In this document: positions 63,606 to 64,000 of the stretch, piece after piece
Position numbering within the stretch: the stretch's first letter is position 1
How the letters are laid out: every line of letters starts with the position of its first letter
Assembly: GCA_018896025.1 (NCBI GenBank)
Contig: JAHIND010000005.1
Coordinates: forward strand, 62,001 to 126,000
Source: Pseudomonadota bacterium
Lineage (GTDB): Bacteria > Desulfobacterota > Desulfarculia > Desulfarculales > Desulfarculaceae
DNA: 64,000 nt
Reading direction: 5' to 3'
The notes under the pieces: model-generated
Seen by the model: only the letters and a program-made list of their open reading frames with translations
Databases searched by the model: none
What the model was told of the DNA's origin: nothing
Position numbers and translations under genes: made by a program

Positions 63606-64000
63606 TCAGGAATCCGCGCCGTCCGAGCCCAGGGCCAGGGCGAGCCGACTTTCCAACTCCCTCCTTGCCTCCTCGGCCCGCTTGCGCTCGGTGATGTCCT
63701 GAGTGATGCCGAACAACTGGTCGGGTCTGCCCCGGTGGTCCTGCAGGGAAAGGCCCCAGCCGTGGACGTAGTGCATGGTGCCGTCGGGCCAGGGGACCCT
63801 GGCCTCCATGTCAAAGGGCTCGCCGGTCTCCGCCGCGCGGCGCAACAGCGCATCGTAGCGCTCCCAGTCCTCGGGGTGGAAGATCTGGTTGTGGCGGTCG
63901 TAGTGGGGGACCCCTTTGGCCGGGTCCTGCCCCATGATCTCGAACATCACCTCGGACCACTGGGACTCCATGGTCTGCGGGTCGAAGCTCCAGTAGCCAA
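63606..64000 (-). CDS. C-terminal part of a PAS-domain protein, cut by the window edge
   Basis: At least 131 residues, continuing past 64000. One full PAS/PAC domain is seen: HPEDWERYDALLRRA, FDMEARVPWPDGTMHYV, and FGITQDITERKRAEEA. It then ends with a short helix, so no kinase or GGDEF domain follows. The upstream part must be read from the neighbouring sequence to assign a role. Confidence 0.8.
   Translation of the reverse strand, partial: GYWSFDPQTMESQWSEVMFEIMGQDPAKGVPHYDRHNQIFHPEDWERYDALLRRAAETGEPFDMEARVPWPDGTMHYVHGWGLSLQDHRGRPDQLFGITQDITERKRAEEARRELESRLALALGSDGADS

Overview
This 64 kb window is GC-rich chromosomal DNA from a bacterium that is probably an anaerobic member of the Desulfobacterota (former Deltaproteobacteria), perhaps near Desulfarculales. 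That placement is an inference from gene content: Fe-S-rich cytoplasmic redox operons, a DsrE-like protein, many PAS/GGDEF sensors and AP-superfamily hydrolases. No rRNA, CRISPR array, prophage or transposase gene was seen. About 60 protein genes and two tRNA-Ser genes fill the window.

Layout. 1-2.1 kb: a gene tail, an alpha/beta hydrolase and two small membrane proteins. 2.2-11.5 kb (minus): a soluble molybdopterin oxidoreductase, a four-cluster ferredoxin and a ~1000-residue flavoprotein in which a degenerate NuoF-like domain is fused to a GltD-like FAD/NAD(P) domain and extra ferredoxin clusters. A second paralogous flavoprotein follows after a terminator. 11.8-13.5 kb: a divergent PAS protein that ends after its histidine phosphoacceptor domain. 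13.6-13.9 kb: two tRNA-Ser genes. 14-20.7 kb: an M48 peptidase, AP-superfamily proteins, a SYLF protein and an APS-kinase-like protein. 20.8-25.3 kb: ileS-lspA-lgt-gcvH. 25.3-30.2 kb: a diguanylate cyclase, then a His-rich peptide with KtrB, KtrA and an MFS exporter behind a near-consensus promoter. 31.4-35.1 kb: gatB-mtnA-ilvE. 35.9-41.9 kb (minus): engB, aminotransferase, hisI-hisG, rlmN, a BASS-type transporter and a DsrE protein. 42-48 kb (minus): a YaiI protein, a HAD phosphatase, a large hybrid histidine kinase and its adjacent solute-binding protein. 48-56 kb: two GT4 glycosyltransferases, rpiA, secreted proteins, a membrane protein and a hydrolase. 56.4-59.4 kb (minus): an ABC transporter with a DUF2318 protein and a Cys-rich secreted peptide, probably for metal handling. 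59.4-64 kb: a TIGR04282-type transferase, ppsR, lipoproteins, a HIT protein and a truncated PAS protein.

The most unusual structure is a dispersed repeat family with at least seven copies (near 5.5, 30.3, 35.8, 37.8, 43.5, 54.0 and 56.3 kb) plus two tiny relics (51.6 and 61.5 kb). The best copies are ~260 bp with ~20-bp terminal inverted repeats. Each has a GC-rich core that folds into a hairpin whose paired bases change together between copies. The repeat ends sit on the stop codons of several neighbouring genes, and in three places repeat sequence is part of a predicted reading frame. It looks like a non-autonomous, MITE-like element or a structured 3'-end element. A second group of short palindromic repeats fills the two largest intergenic gaps (18.1-18.6 and 35.1-35.7 kb).
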